A stretch of 64,000 nt of DNA from contig CANNCP010000002.1 of NCBI GenBank assembly GCA_947503145.1, forward strand, positions 62,001 to 126,000, read 5' to 3'. Position numbers and translations under genes: made by a program. The notes under the pieces are model-generated. The model saw only the letters and a list, made by a program, of their open reading frames with translations, searched no databases and was not told the DNA's origin. This stretch comes from an uncultured Roseovarius sp. GTDB lineage: Bacteria > Pseudomonadota > Alphaproteobacteria > Rhodobacterales > Rhodobacteraceae. Shown here one piece after another: positions 55,754-64,000 of the stretch (position 1 is its first letter; every line of letters starts with the position of its first letter).

Positions 55754-58700
55754 TTACTCGGCAGGCTCCCCGCCTCTTACGGCCTGCAACTCTTCCTCCA
55801 GTGCCTCGGAACTCGACGCCCGCGACTGCGACAGTCCGCTGACCAGCGCATAGGCCGCAGGGGTCAGGAACAGTGTGAACACCGCGGCCAGCCCCAGCCC
55901 GCCGACGATCACCCAGCCGATGGCGGCGCGCGCCTCCGCCCCCGGCCCGGTGCCCAAGACCAGCGGCAGCCCGGACATCACCGTACAGATCAGCGTCATC
56001 GCGATGGGCCGCAGCCGGGTGCGCGCGGCCTCATAGGCGGCATCGACCACCGGCATGCCGCGATCGCGCAACTGGTCGGCAAACTCCACCAGCAGGATAC
56101 CGTTCTTGGCCATCACCCCGATCAGCATCAGCACTCCGATCTGGCTGTAGATGTTGATCGTCGTGCCGGTCAGCAGCAAGGCATAGATCGCAGCACACAC
56201 GCCAAACGGAACGGTGGCTATCACCACCAGTGCGCTGGTCAGGCTTTCGAACTGCGCCAGCAGCACCAGAAAGACCACCAGCAGCGCGATCACGTAGGTG
56301 ATCGTCATTGCCGAGGACGTCTCGTCGAGCGACGCCGCCTCACCGAGAAAGATCAGGCTGATCCCGTCTGGCAATGTCTCTTGCGCCAGCGTGCGCACCT
56401 CCTCCATCACCTCGCGCAGCGTGACGTCGGGCGCGACCGACGCGTCGATCTGGATGGCGCGCCGCTGCGCATGGCGGTCCAGCTGTGCCGCAACGCCACT
56501 TTCCTTCAGGCTCACGATCTGGCTGAGCGGCACCAGATTGCCATCGTCCGAGCGCACATAGAGGTTCATCAGATCGACCGGGTCGCGCATCGCACCTGCC
56601 GCCGATTGCAGCAGGATCGGCACCGCCTCGTCCTCGATGGTCAGTTCGGCAACCTCGTCCTCGTCGATCAGTGCGCGCAGGGTTACCGACAGGGTGGACA
56701 TCGGCACGCGCAGATCCGAGGCGCGCTTGCGGTCCACTCCGATGCTCAGCTGCGGCTGGGTCGCCTGGTACTGGACGCGGATGCCCGACACGCCGCGCAC
56801 ATCCTCCAGTGCTATCTCGAAATCATCCGCCGCCTCGGCAATCTCGTTATGGGTCGGCCCCAGCAGCGCGACCCTGATCCCGCCACCCGTTCCGCCACGC
56901 AGCCCGAGGCTGTTGCCCGGCCAGGCCTGCGCTCGCGCCCCAGGCAACGCCACCAGATCACCGTGGATCGCCGCCTCGATCTCACCCTGGCTGATCTCGC
57001 GCTGGTGCCACGGCACCAGCCGCACCCCGATACTGCCCCGGTTGAGATCATAGCGCCCGGTGATCGAATAGAGGCCCTGTGCCACGCCCTGCTCCACATA
57101 GGGCCGCAGCGTATTTTCGACCTGCACCACCTGCCGGTCGGTGTATTCCAGACCCGTCCCGTCCGGCCCTTGTAGCCAGACATTGACAAAGCCGCGATCC
57201 TCGGATGGCACCAGCTCTTCGCCGAGATCATCGTAGACCAGCGCCGCGCCCCCTGCCAGCACACCCGCCGCCACCAGCGTGACCAGCGGCGCGCGGATCA
57301 TCGGACGGATCATTGCGGCATAGAGCGCGGCAATGGGGCGGCCGATGGCGATGAACAGCCCATCTTCCGCCCCCAGCCTGCCCGCCCGCGAGGCCAACAT
57401 CGGGCACATGGTCAGCGCCACAAAGGACGAGATCGCCACCGTGACCGCCAGAGCGAAACCGAACTCGGTAAAGAGCCGCCCGGCATCCCCCGGCAAGAAC
57501 GAGATCGGCACAAACACCGCAATCAGTGTCAACGTCGTGGCGATCACCGCAAAGAATACCTGCCCCGAGCCGATGACAGCAGCCGCGCGCGGGCCCATCC
57601 CGTCCTGCTGGCGGCGCTGGATGTTCTCGGTCACGACAATCGCATCATCCACCACCAGCCCCGTCGCCAGCACCAGCGCCAGCAGCGTCACAAGGTTGAT
57701 CGAAAACCCCATCAGCCAGATCCCCGCAACGGACCCGATCAATGCGATGGGAATGGTGATCGCCGGAATGAGCGTCGCACGCAACTGGCCGAAAAACACC
57801 CAGATGACCGCAATCACGATCACCAGCGCCAGCACGAGCGTCTTCAGCACCTCCGCAATCGACCCTTCGATGAAAACGGCATCATCGCTGCTGATCTGAA
57901 ACCCCAGATCGGGAAAGCGCGGCTTTAGCTGCCCGATGGCGCGGCGCACATCCCTCGATATCTGCACCGTATTCGACTGCGCCTGCCGGACGATCCCGAG
58001 ACTGACCACCTGGCGCCCGTTCAGGCGGGCGATGCTGTTCGCCGTGGCCATGGAGAAATAGACATCTGCCACATCGCCCAGCCGCACCTTGTCGCGCAGC
58101 ATCAGGTCTTCGATCCGGCCGGGGTCGGCCACGGTGGCGTCGGCGCGCACCAGCACCTCCAGCGGGCCGGAGGTAAAGCTGCCTACCGGCACATCGAACT
58201 GCGCCGCGCGCAGCACATCGGCCACTTCGCCGATCGACAGACCGAACGCGGCCAGCCGATCCGGCCTGACCGCGACCCGCAGCACCCGCTTGCGATCGCC
58301 AAAGAGGACCACTTCGGCCACGCCGTCCACGGCGGTGAATTCAGTCGCGATGGCGTCCTCCACCAGCCGCGTCAGTTCATCGACCGAGCGCGTATCGCTC
58401 CATACGGCGATATCCATGATCGGATTGGCGTTCTGTTCGGACTTGACCACAAAGAGATCCTCGACCCCGGCGGGCAGGCGACGCTCGACACGGCTGACCG
58501 CCTCGCGCACATCGTTCGATGCAGTGGCCAGATCGCGACCGGGGCTGAATTCCACCCGCATGCGAACATTGCCCTCCTCCGATCCCGTGCGCACGCCCTC
58601 GACGCCCGCCACCCGCGCCACGGCGCCTTCGATAAGCGACGCGACCTCGGCATCCACGGTCGTGGGCGACGCGCCGGGATAGTTGGCGCGCACCGACACC

Positions 58701-58846
58701 ACCGGGCGGTCCACATCGGGCAGTTCGCGTATCTCGATGCCAAAGAGTGCGCCGATCCCCGCGATCACGATCAGCAGGCTCATCACCGCTGCCATGTAGG
58801 GGCGGCGCACGCTGAGTTCGCTGATGCCGCGCCCGCCGATCATCAT
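55754..58846 (-). CDS. RND multidrug efflux transporter (HAE1 type)
   Basis: 1030-residue inner-membrane RND pump with 12 predicted spans and two large periplasmic loops. VVDDAIVVTENI carries the adjacent proton-relay Asp pair of span 4; SSDDAVFIEGSIAEVLKTLV and RPVVSVRANYPGASPTTVDA are RND landmarks. It overlaps the adaptor gene by 4 bp (ATGA). No outer-membrane channel or local regulator is seen. Drug or metabolite export; substrate unknown. Confidence 0.9.
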   Translation of the reverse strand: MMIGGRGISELSVRRPYMAAVMSLLIVIAGIGALFGIEIRELPDVDRPVVSVRANYPGASPTTVDAEVASLIEGAVARVAGVEGVRTGSEEGNVRMRVEFSPGRDLATASNDVREAVSRVERRLPAGVEDLFVVKSEQNANPIMDIAVWSDTRSVDELTRLVEDAIATEFTAVDGVAEVVLFGDRKRVLRVAVRPDRLAAFGLSIGEVADVLRAAQFDVPVGSFTSGPLEVLVRADATVADPGRIEDLMLRDKVRLGDVADVYFSMATANSIARLNGRQVVSLGIVRQAQSNTVQISRDVRRAIGQLKPRFPDLGFQISSDDAVFIEGSIAEVLKTLVLALVIVIAVIWVFFGQLRATLIPAITIPIALIGSVAGIWLMGFSINLVTLLALVLATGLVVDDAIVVTENIQRRQQDGMGPRAAAVIGSGQVFFAVIATTLTLIAVFVPISFLPGDAGRLFTEFGFALAVTVAISSFVALTMCPMLASRAGRLGAEDGLFIAIGRPIAALYAAMIRPMIRAPLVTLVAAGVLAGGAALVYDDLGEELVPSEDRGFVNVWLQGPDGTGLEYTDRQVVQVENTLRPYVEQGVAQGLYSITGRYDLNRGSIGVRLVPWHQREISQGEIEAAIHGDLVALPGARAQAWPGNSLGLRGGTGGGIRVALLGPTHNEIAEAADDFEIALEDVRGVSGIRVQYQATQPQLSIGVDRKRASDLRVPMSTLSVTLRALIDEDEVAELTIEDEAVPILLQSAAGAMRDPVDLMNLYVRSDDGNLVPLSQIVSLKESGVAAQLDRHAQRRAIQIDASVAPDVTLREVMEEVRTLAQETLPDGISLIFLGEAASLDETSSAMTITYVIALLVVFLVLLAQFESLTSALVVIATVPFGVCAAIYALLLTGTTINIYSQIGVLMLIGVMAKNGILLVEFADQLRDRGMPVVDAAYEAARTRLRPIAMTLICTVMSGLPLVLGTGPGAEARAAIGWVIVGGLGLAAVFTLFLTPAAYALVSGLSQSRASSSEALEEELQAVRGGEPAE

Positions 58847-59952
58847 GAGCTGCCGCCCTCTTCCGCGTTCAGGACATTCACCGCGCTTCCGGGCCGCAGC
58901 CGCTGCGCCCCTTCGACGATCACCACATCCCCGGCATCAAGCGGCCCCTCGACGATCACATGCCCCGCGCGGCGGCGGACCATGCGCAGTTCGACCTGCT
59001 CGGCGATGCCATCGGTCACGCGCCAGACATGCAGCGCGCCGCGCGAGAATTGCAGCGCCAGTTCCGGCACTGCAGGATAGGTGGCGCCCAGCAGGTCGAG
59101 GGTCAGGGCAAAGGAGGCACCGGGGCGAAATTTATCAGCACTGTTGTCGATGGCGGCACGCACGCGGGCGGTCCGGGTGACCGCAGCGACGCGACTGTCT
59201 ATCGCGGTGATCGTGCCGGCGAATTGCTGGCGCTCCATCGACGGCGTGCTGGCCGAAACCGCGAAACCCGGCGAGACGCGCGACAGCAGCGCCTCGGGCA
59301 GGTCGAACTCTACCAGGATCTGGCTGCGGTCGTCATAGCTCGCCACCGCTTCGGCTTCGGTCATGCGCTCGCCCCGCTCTACCGATGCGAGGCCCGCGAC
59401 CCCGTCAAAGGGCGCGCGCAGCGTCCGGTCATCCAGATCAGAGGTGGCTTTCTCCAACTCGATAGCAGCGACCTTGAAGGCGGTCTGCACCTCCTCCATC
59501 CGGGCCGTCGGGGCAACACCGCTGTCCTGCAGTCGGCGGTATCTGTCCAGCTCCAATGTGGCCTGCGCCAACCGCGCTTCGGCCAGCGCGACGGCCAGAC
59601 GCTGATCGGTGTCGATCAATCGCAAGAGGACATCGCCGGCACGGAACTTGCGGCCCGGTGCAATGTTGAATTCGGTGATCTCGCCAGTGGACGGCGCACG
59701 CAATGTCACGGATTTGAGCGCAAAGCCGGTGCCGATGGCGGAGAAAGTCAGATCGTCCTGTATCATGCCCACCCGGTCCACGATCACCGGCGCGGCCGAC
59801 GCGGCAGGGGCGGTGCTGGCGCTCTGGCTGGCCTGGGTGCCGAAGGACGCCCAAACCGCGCCCAGCCCGGCACGATTCTGCCAGCCGAGCGCTGCGGCTG
59901 CGAGCAGCAGTGCCGATAGGATGGCCTGTTTCCAGAAAGCGGTGCGGTTCAT
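58843..59952 (-). CDS. RND efflux periplasmic adaptor (HlyD/MFP family)
   Basis: 369-residue membrane-fusion protein: N-terminal hydrophobic anchor (residues 8-25), lipoyl-like segments around LRAPSTGEITEFNIAPGRKF and TLRAPFDGVAGLASVERGER, an alpha-helical hairpin between them, and beta-barrel. Upstream partner of the RND pump in the same operon. Ribosome site before ATG 59952 is weak. Confidence 0.88.
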   Translation of the reverse strand: MNRTAFWKQAILSALLLAAAALGWQNRAGLGAVWASFGTQASQSASTAPAASAAPVIVDRVGMIQDDLTFSAIGTGFALKSVTLRAPSTGEITEFNIAPGRKFRAGDVLLRLIDTDQRLAVALAEARLAQATLELDRYRRLQDSGVAPTARMEEVQTAFKVAAIELEKATSDLDDRTLRAPFDGVAGLASVERGERMTEAEAVASYDDRSQILVEFDLPEALLSRVSPGFAVSASTPSMERQQFAGTITAIDSRVAAVTRTARVRAAIDNSADKFRPGASFALTLDLLGATYPAVPELALQFSRGALHVWRVTDGIAEQVELRMVRRRAGHVIVEGPLDAGDVVIVEGAQRLRPGSAVNVLNAEEGGSS

Positions 59953-60133
59953 GCGGAAAGGTCCGGCAGCAAATTACGACGGGAGCAACCTAGCACAAAA
60001 ATGCAGCCGGTCACGCAAGTAACAAGGCACGCCGCAACCCTCCGCCGTGACCGGGTTGGTAATTGCGGAGCGCCGATTGCTCAGTGTGGGTGGTATCCCT
60101 GCTCAAAGCGTCAGCCTCGGCAGGGATATGGTT

Positions 60134-60928
60134 CTATGCCGCCGCAACCGCGCGCTTGGCCATGACCTTGATCAGATGCGCACGGTAATCGGCCGATCCG
60201 TGCATATCCGAGTTCAGACCTTCTTCGGAGACTTCGACACCATCCAGCGCCTCTGCCGACCAGCTCGACGACAGCGCCGCCTCCAGCCCTTCGTGGCGAA
60301 ACACACCATCCTCTCCCGCGCCGGTCACGGTCACGCGCACGCCATGCGGTCCGTCGGCGACAAAAACACCGACCAGCGCAAAGAGCGATGCGGCCTGCGC
60401 AAACTTGGCATAGGCCGCCTTTGCGGGCTTTTCCACGTGAACTGCGGTGATGATCTCTCCTTCGTCCAGCGCCGTGGTGAACATGCCCTGAAAATAGTCG
60501 TCGGCGCTGATCTGCCGTGTGTTGGTCACGATGGTCGCGCCCAGCGCCAGCATCGCCGCCGGGTAGCAGGCCGCCGGATCGTTGTTGGCCAGCGACCCGC
60601 CGATCGTGCCCATGTTGCGCACAGCCCGATCGCCGATCCCGTTCGCCAGCGCGGCGAGGCCCGGGCAATGCTTGCGCACCACGTCGCTGCCCGCCACTTC
60701 GGCATGGGTGGTGGCCGCGCCGATGATCAGCGTGTCACTCTCTGTGCGGATGCCCACCATGCCCTTGATCCCGCGGATATCCACCAGATCGCCAGGGGAA
60801 GCGAGGTGCTGTTTCATTGTCGCCAGCAGGGTCTGCCCGCCCGCCAGAACCAGTGCCTCGTTGCCTGCCGCGAGGGCGGCAACAGCGTCGTCGATGGTGT
60901 CGGGCTTGTGATATTTTACCGGATACAT
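60134..60928 (-). CDS. coxM: Form II CO dehydrogenase-like medium subunit (FAD)
   Basis: 264-residue FAD-binding subunit of a xanthine-oxidase-family molybdenum hydroxylase. FAD motifs AGGQTLLATMKQ (near residue 31) and TIGGSLANNDPAACYPAA (near 109) are intact. Last of the S-L-M set, 14 bp after coxL. Passes electrons from the FeS subunit. Confidence 0.9.
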   Translation of the reverse strand: MYPVKYHKPDTIDDAVAALAAGNEALVLAGGQTLLATMKQHLASPGDLVDIRGIKGMVGIRTESDTLIIGAATTHAEVAGSDVVRKHCPGLAALANGIGDRAVRNMGTIGGSLANNDPAACYPAAMLALGATIVTNTRQISADDYFQGMFTTALDEGEIITAVHVEKPAKAAYAKFAQAASLFALVGVFVADGPHGVRVTVTGAGEDGVFRHEGLEAALSSSWSAEALDGVEVSEEGLNSDMHGSADYRAHLIKVMAKRAVAAA

Positions 60929-60942
60929 CTGTTGTCTCCTCC

Positions 60943-63303
60943 TTACTCTGCCGCAATGGGTTTGGACGCTGCGCGCAGCGCGCGCCAGACCGCTTGAGGC
61001 GTGGCCGGCATGGCCAGATCATTGGTACCGATCGCATCGGTGATCGCGTTGATCACCGCAGGCGGTGCACCGATGGCACCGGCCTCGCCGCAGCCTTTCA
61101 CACCCAACGGGTTGTTGGGGCTGGGCGTCTCGTGGTGCTGCACGTCAAAGAAAGGTACATCAGCGGCACGTGGCATGGTGTAATCCATGTAGGACCCGGT
61201 CAGCAGCTGGCCATCCTCGTCATAGATCACCTGCTCCAGCAACGCCTGCCCGATGCCTTGCGTCACACCGCCATGCACCTGCCCTTCGACGATCATCGGG
61301 TTGATGATCGTGCCAAAATCATCGGCAGAGGTGAATTTGATGATCTTGGTTTGTCCGGTATCGGGATCGACCTCGACCTCGCAGATGAACGCCCCCGAGG
61401 GAAAGGAGAAGTTGACCGGATCGAAGAACGCGGTTTCCTTCAGTCCCGGTTCCATCCCGTCGGGCAGGTTGTGCGCGACATAGGCGGCAAGGCCGACCTC
61501 ATGCCAAGCCATCGCCTTGTCGGTACCTGCAACCTTCACCTGTCCACCCTCGATCACGATATCGTCCTCGCTGGCCTCCAGCGTGTGAGCCGCGATCTTG
61601 CGCACCTTGGCCTCGACCTTGTCCATCGCCTTGACCACCGCCGACATCCCGACGGGGGCGGAGCGAGAACCGTAAGTGCCCATGCCGAACTGCACCTTGT
61701 CGGTGTCTCCGTGCACGATCTGCACGGTCTCGACGGGGATATCGAACCTGTCCGCGACGATCTGCGCAAACGTGGTCTCGTGTCCCTGCCCGTGGCTGTG
61801 GCTGCCGGTCAGGATCTCGATCGTCCCGACGGGGTTCACCCGCACTTCTGCCGATTCCCACAGGCCAACACCCGCCCCAAGCGATCCCGCCGCCTTGGAC
61901 GGGGCCAGCCCGCAAGCCTCGATGAAGGTGGAATAGCCCAGACCGCGCAGCTTGCCACGCTTTTCGGCCTCGGCCCGCCGCGCGGGGAAGCCTGCGACGT
62001 CTGCCGCCTCTTGGGCCAGTTCCAATATCTTGGGGAAATCACCCGCATCGTATTGCATCAATACAGGTGTCTGGTGCGGGAACTCGTGGATGAAGTTGCG
62101 CCGTCGCAGCTCTGCCGGATCCATGTCCATCTCGCGCGCGGCACTCTCCATCATCCGTTCGACCAGATATGTGGCCTCGGGCCGGCCCGCGCCGCGGTAA
62201 GCGTCCACCGGCGCGGTGTTGGTGTAGATGGCGCGCACGTTGCAATGGATATTCTGGATATCGTACTGCCCCGACATCAGCGGCGCATATAGATACGTCG
62301 GCACCGAACTGGAAAAGAGCGACATATAGGCACCGAGATTGGCGATCGTGTCGACCTTGAAGCCAGTGATCTTGCCGTCCTTGTCAAAGCCCATCTGCGC
62401 ATGGGTCACGTGATCGCGGCCATGCGCATCTGTCAGGAATGCTTCGGAACGGTCAGACGTCCACTTGACCGAGCGATTGGTTTTCATCGACGCCCAGAGG
62501 CAGGTGATCTCTTCGGGGTAGATATAGATCTTGGCCCCGAAACCGCCGCCCACATCGGGCGCGATCACCCGCAACTTATGCTCTGGTGCCACGTTGTAGA
62601 ACGCGGACAGTACCAGACGTGCCACATGCGGGTTCTGCGACGTGGTGTAGAGTGTATAATGCTCTTCGGCGTCGTCATAGGTGGCGATGGCCGCGCGCGG
62701 CTCCATCGGGTTGGGCGACAGCCGGTTGTTGGTGATGTCGAGCGTGGTAACATGCGCGGCCGCCTTCAGGCCTGCGTCGGTAGCCGCTTCGTCGCCCAAC
62801 TCCCAATCGTAAATCTGGTTGCCGGGTGCATTGTCGTGGATCTGCACCGCGCCGTCCTTCATCGCGTCCGCCACATGCGCGACAACGGGCAGTTCTTCGT
62901 AATCGACCTCCACCGCCTCGGCGGCGATGCGGGCCTGCGATTGCGTTTCTGCAATGACGACGGCCACCGCGTCGCCCACATAGCGGACCTTTTCGGTGGC
63001 CAGCGCGGACCATGCACCCATGTTCATCGGGCTGCCATCCTTCGATGTGATTGCCCAGCCGCAGATGATGTTGCCGATACCGTCGCCGGTCAGCTGATGA
63101 CCGTCCAGCACGTCGATGACGCCCTCCATCGCGCGCGCAGCCGCAGCGTCGATGCTCTTGACCCTTGCATGGGCGTGTGGGCTGCGGACAAAGGCCGCAT
63201 AGGCCTGATTGTCCATCCGGTGATCGTCGGTATAGCGGCCCTTGCCAGTGGTGAACCGCTTGTCTTCCTTGCGCTTGACGCTCTTGCCAATTCCAGAACT
63301 CAT
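60943..63303 (-). CDS. coxL: Form II CO dehydrogenase-like large molybdenum subunit
   Basis: 786-residue molybdopterin subunit. The active-site loop reads AYRGAGR at residues 368-374, diagnostic of form II CoxL; true form I CO dehydrogenases carry AYRCSFR with the copper-binding Cys. [15 protein letters not shown] and [16 protein letters not shown] are further landmarks. Gene order S-L-M also matches form II. So CO oxidation is doubtful; the substrate may be another aldehyde, purine or aromatic. Confidence 0.88.
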   Translation of the reverse strand: MSSGIGKSVKRKEDKRFTTGKGRYTDDHRMDNQAYAAFVRSPHAHARVKSIDAAAARAMEGVIDVLDGHQLTGDGIGNIICGWAITSKDGSPMNMGAWSALATEKVRYVGDAVAVVIAETQSQARIAAEAVEVDYEELPVVAHVADAMKDGAVQIHDNAPGNQIYDWELGDEAATDAGLKAAAHVTTLDITNNRLSPNPMEPRAAIATYDDAEEHYTLYTTSQNPHVARLVLSAFYNVAPEHKLRVIAPDVGGGFGAKIYIYPEEITCLWASMKTNRSVKWTSDRSEAFLTDAHGRDHVTHAQMGFDKDGKITGFKVDTIANLGAYMSLFSSSVPTYLYAPLMSGQYDIQNIHCNVRAIYTNTAPVDAYRGAGRPEATYLVERMMESAAREMDMDPAELRRRNFIHEFPHQTPVLMQYDAGDFPKILELAQEAADVAGFPARRAEAEKRGKLRGLGYSTFIEACGLAPSKAAGSLGAGVGLWESAEVRVNPVGTIEILTGSHSHGQGHETTFAQIVADRFDIPVETVQIVHGDTDKVQFGMGTYGSRSAPVGMSAVVKAMDKVEAKVRKIAAHTLEASEDDIVIEGGQVKVAGTDKAMAWHEVGLAAYVAHNLPDGMEPGLKETAFFDPVNFSFPSGAFICEVEVDPDTGQTKIIKFTSADDFGTIINPMIVEGQVHGGVTQGIGQALLEQVIYDEDGQLLTGSYMDYTMPRAADVPFFDVQHHETPSPNNPLGVKGCGEAGAIGAPPAVINAITDAIGTNDLAMPATPQAVWRALRAASKPIAAE

Positions 63304-63325
63304 GTCATTTCCTCCCTTGCGTCAT

Positions 63326-63796
63326 TCACATCCTGGTCGCGGCGTCCTGGATGGACTTCACGATGTTGTGGTAGCCGGTGCAGCGGCAGATATTGCCTTC
63401 CAGCTCTTGACGGATTGCCTCGGGCGTCAGTTCTCGGCCCTCGGCCTTGTAGCGGGTCACCATGTCGACGCCCGCCATGATCATGCCCGGCGTGCAGAAA
63501 CCACATTGCAGCCCGTGATTGTCGTTGAACGCCACCTGCATCGGGTGCAGATCGCCATTGGCCAGCCCCTCGATGGTGGTGATCTCGGCACCCTCCAGCG
63601 ACACGGCGAGTGTTGTGCAGGCTTTGACCACCTTGCCGTTCACATGCACCACGCAGGCACCGCACTGGCTGGTATCGCAGCCGATATGCGTGCCGGTAAG
63701 GCGCAGATTCTCGCGCAGGAATTCCGAAAGCAGCGTCTCATCCGGCACCTCCCTCGCGACCGCCTTGCCGTTCACTTTCATCTTTACGTTTGTCAT
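63326..63796 (-). CDS. coxS: Form II CO dehydrogenase-like small FeS subunit
   Basis: 156-residue 2Fe-2S protein. All eight cluster cysteines are present: C40, C45, C48, C60 (plant-type cluster) and C98, C101, C137, C139 (second cluster). GGGAGGA lies 5-6 nt before ATG 63796; the upstream in-frame ATG 63832 is unlikely. 22 bp before coxL. Confidence 0.92.
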   Translation of the reverse strand: MTNVKMKVNGKAVAREVPDETLLSEFLRENLRLTGTHIGCDTSQCGACVVHVNGKVVKACTTLAVSLEGAEITTIEGLANGDLHPMQVAFNDNHGLQCGFCTPGMIMAGVDMVTRYKAEGRELTPEAIRQELEGNICRCTGYHNIVKSIQDAATRM

Positions 63797-63856
63797 CTGG
63801 GTCCTCCCTGGATTGGCGGGTGTGTCCCGCACGCATGTATTATCGACCCGCGCACT

Positions 63857-64000
63857 TTATGCTTCTGGCGGGGCCTCATCGGTCAAATGTTGGTGAAAGT
63901 TATCAAAGAATTTCGCCGCCAGCTTCTTGGCCGTCGAACTGACCAGCCGACTGCCAAGCTGCGCCAGTTTGCCGCCCACGGTGGCATGGACATCGTAGGT
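63857..64000 (-). CDS. CoxG-like SRPBCC protein, C-terminal fragment (5' end off window)
   Basis: The last 47 residues are visible: [20 protein letters not shown] then a [11 protein letters not shown] helix, stop at 63857-63859. This is the C-terminal helix of the CoxG/SRPBCC family, often with cox genes and proposed to anchor CO dehydrogenase to the membrane. The gene begins beyond the right edge. It heads the coxG-S-L-M operon, 60 bp before coxS. Confidence 0.75.
   Translation of the reverse strand, partial: TYDVHATVGGKLAQLGSRLVSSTAKKLAAKFFDNFHQHLTDEAPPEA

Noticed and set aside
60817..62292. Plus-strand open frame of 491 codons opposite coxL
   Set aside because: Composition typical of antisense GC-rich frames; coxL is unambiguous.
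60943..63303. True form I CO dehydrogenase
   Set aside because: The active-site loop is AYRGAGR, not AYRCSFR, and gene order is S-L-M.

Overview
The window is a GC-rich bacterial chromosome or large replicon segment (one AT-rich block at 39459-39539 stands out). Its gene content is typical of an alphaproteobacterium of the Rhodobacteraceae/Roseobacter type: two TRAP transporters, four ABC uptake systems, a form II cox cluster, demethylases for methylated glycines, an MttB-family methyltransferase without an amber codon, and Fur/MUR-type boxes before a sitABCD operon. The organism assignment is inference from gene content only. I saw no rRNA, tRNA, CRISPR array, insertion sequence or prophage.

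Layout. (1) 1-8498, quaternary-amine catabolism: a DgcA-like flavoprotein (cut by the left edge) divergent from a TetR regulator with two tandem operator-like sites between them; a GcvA-like LysR regulator divergent from an MttB-family methyltransferase; then a ProX/ProW/ProV-type ABC transporter with a strong hairpin after the binding-protein gene. (2) 8499-12885, remnant of a WYL-domain regulator followed by an SbcD-like nuclease and a YhaN-like SMC ATPase that overlap by 4 bp. (3) 13077-18095, peptide/nickel-type ABC importer. (4) 18300-22619, PhnD-PhnC-PhnE-PhnE importer tightly coupled to a class IIA HAD phosphatase-like gene, with no C-P lyase. (5) 22824-24299, an aldehyde dehydrogenase. 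(6) 24503-28741, three co-directional genes of unknown function: a coiled-coil protein, an unrecognised protein and an AAA+ ATPase. This is the best candidate for an undescribed system.

(7) 29013-35520, a class III aminotransferase divergent from an RpiR regulator, then a TAXI-type TRAP transporter and a UspA protein. (8) 35620-39206, gmd-fcl-manC for GDP-mannose and GDP-L-fucose. (9) 39207-40161, a scar region with a 5'-truncated cupin gene beside the AT-rich block, then MUR-like and Fur-like boxes. (10) 40162-43709, sitABCD manganese/iron importer. (11) 43831-47192, coxE, coxD, an AhpD-like gene and a MarR-like regulator that has a perfect 18-bp palindrome before its start. (12) 47438-52865, dctPQM fused in one operon to pxpBCA (5-oxoprolinase), suggesting uptake and opening of 5-oxoproline to glutamate. 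(13) 53217-55676, a dimethylglycine/sarcosine dehydrogenase. (14) 55754-59952, an RND efflux pump and its adaptor. (15) 60134-64000, form II coxG-S-L-M, cut by the right edge.

Overall theme: scavenging of small nitrogen-bearing organics (betaines, methylglycines, peptides, 5-oxoproline, an amine handled by the aminotransferase) plus metal uptake and molybdenum-hydroxylase metabolism. All functions are inferred from motifs and family resemblance read by eye; no database search was possible.
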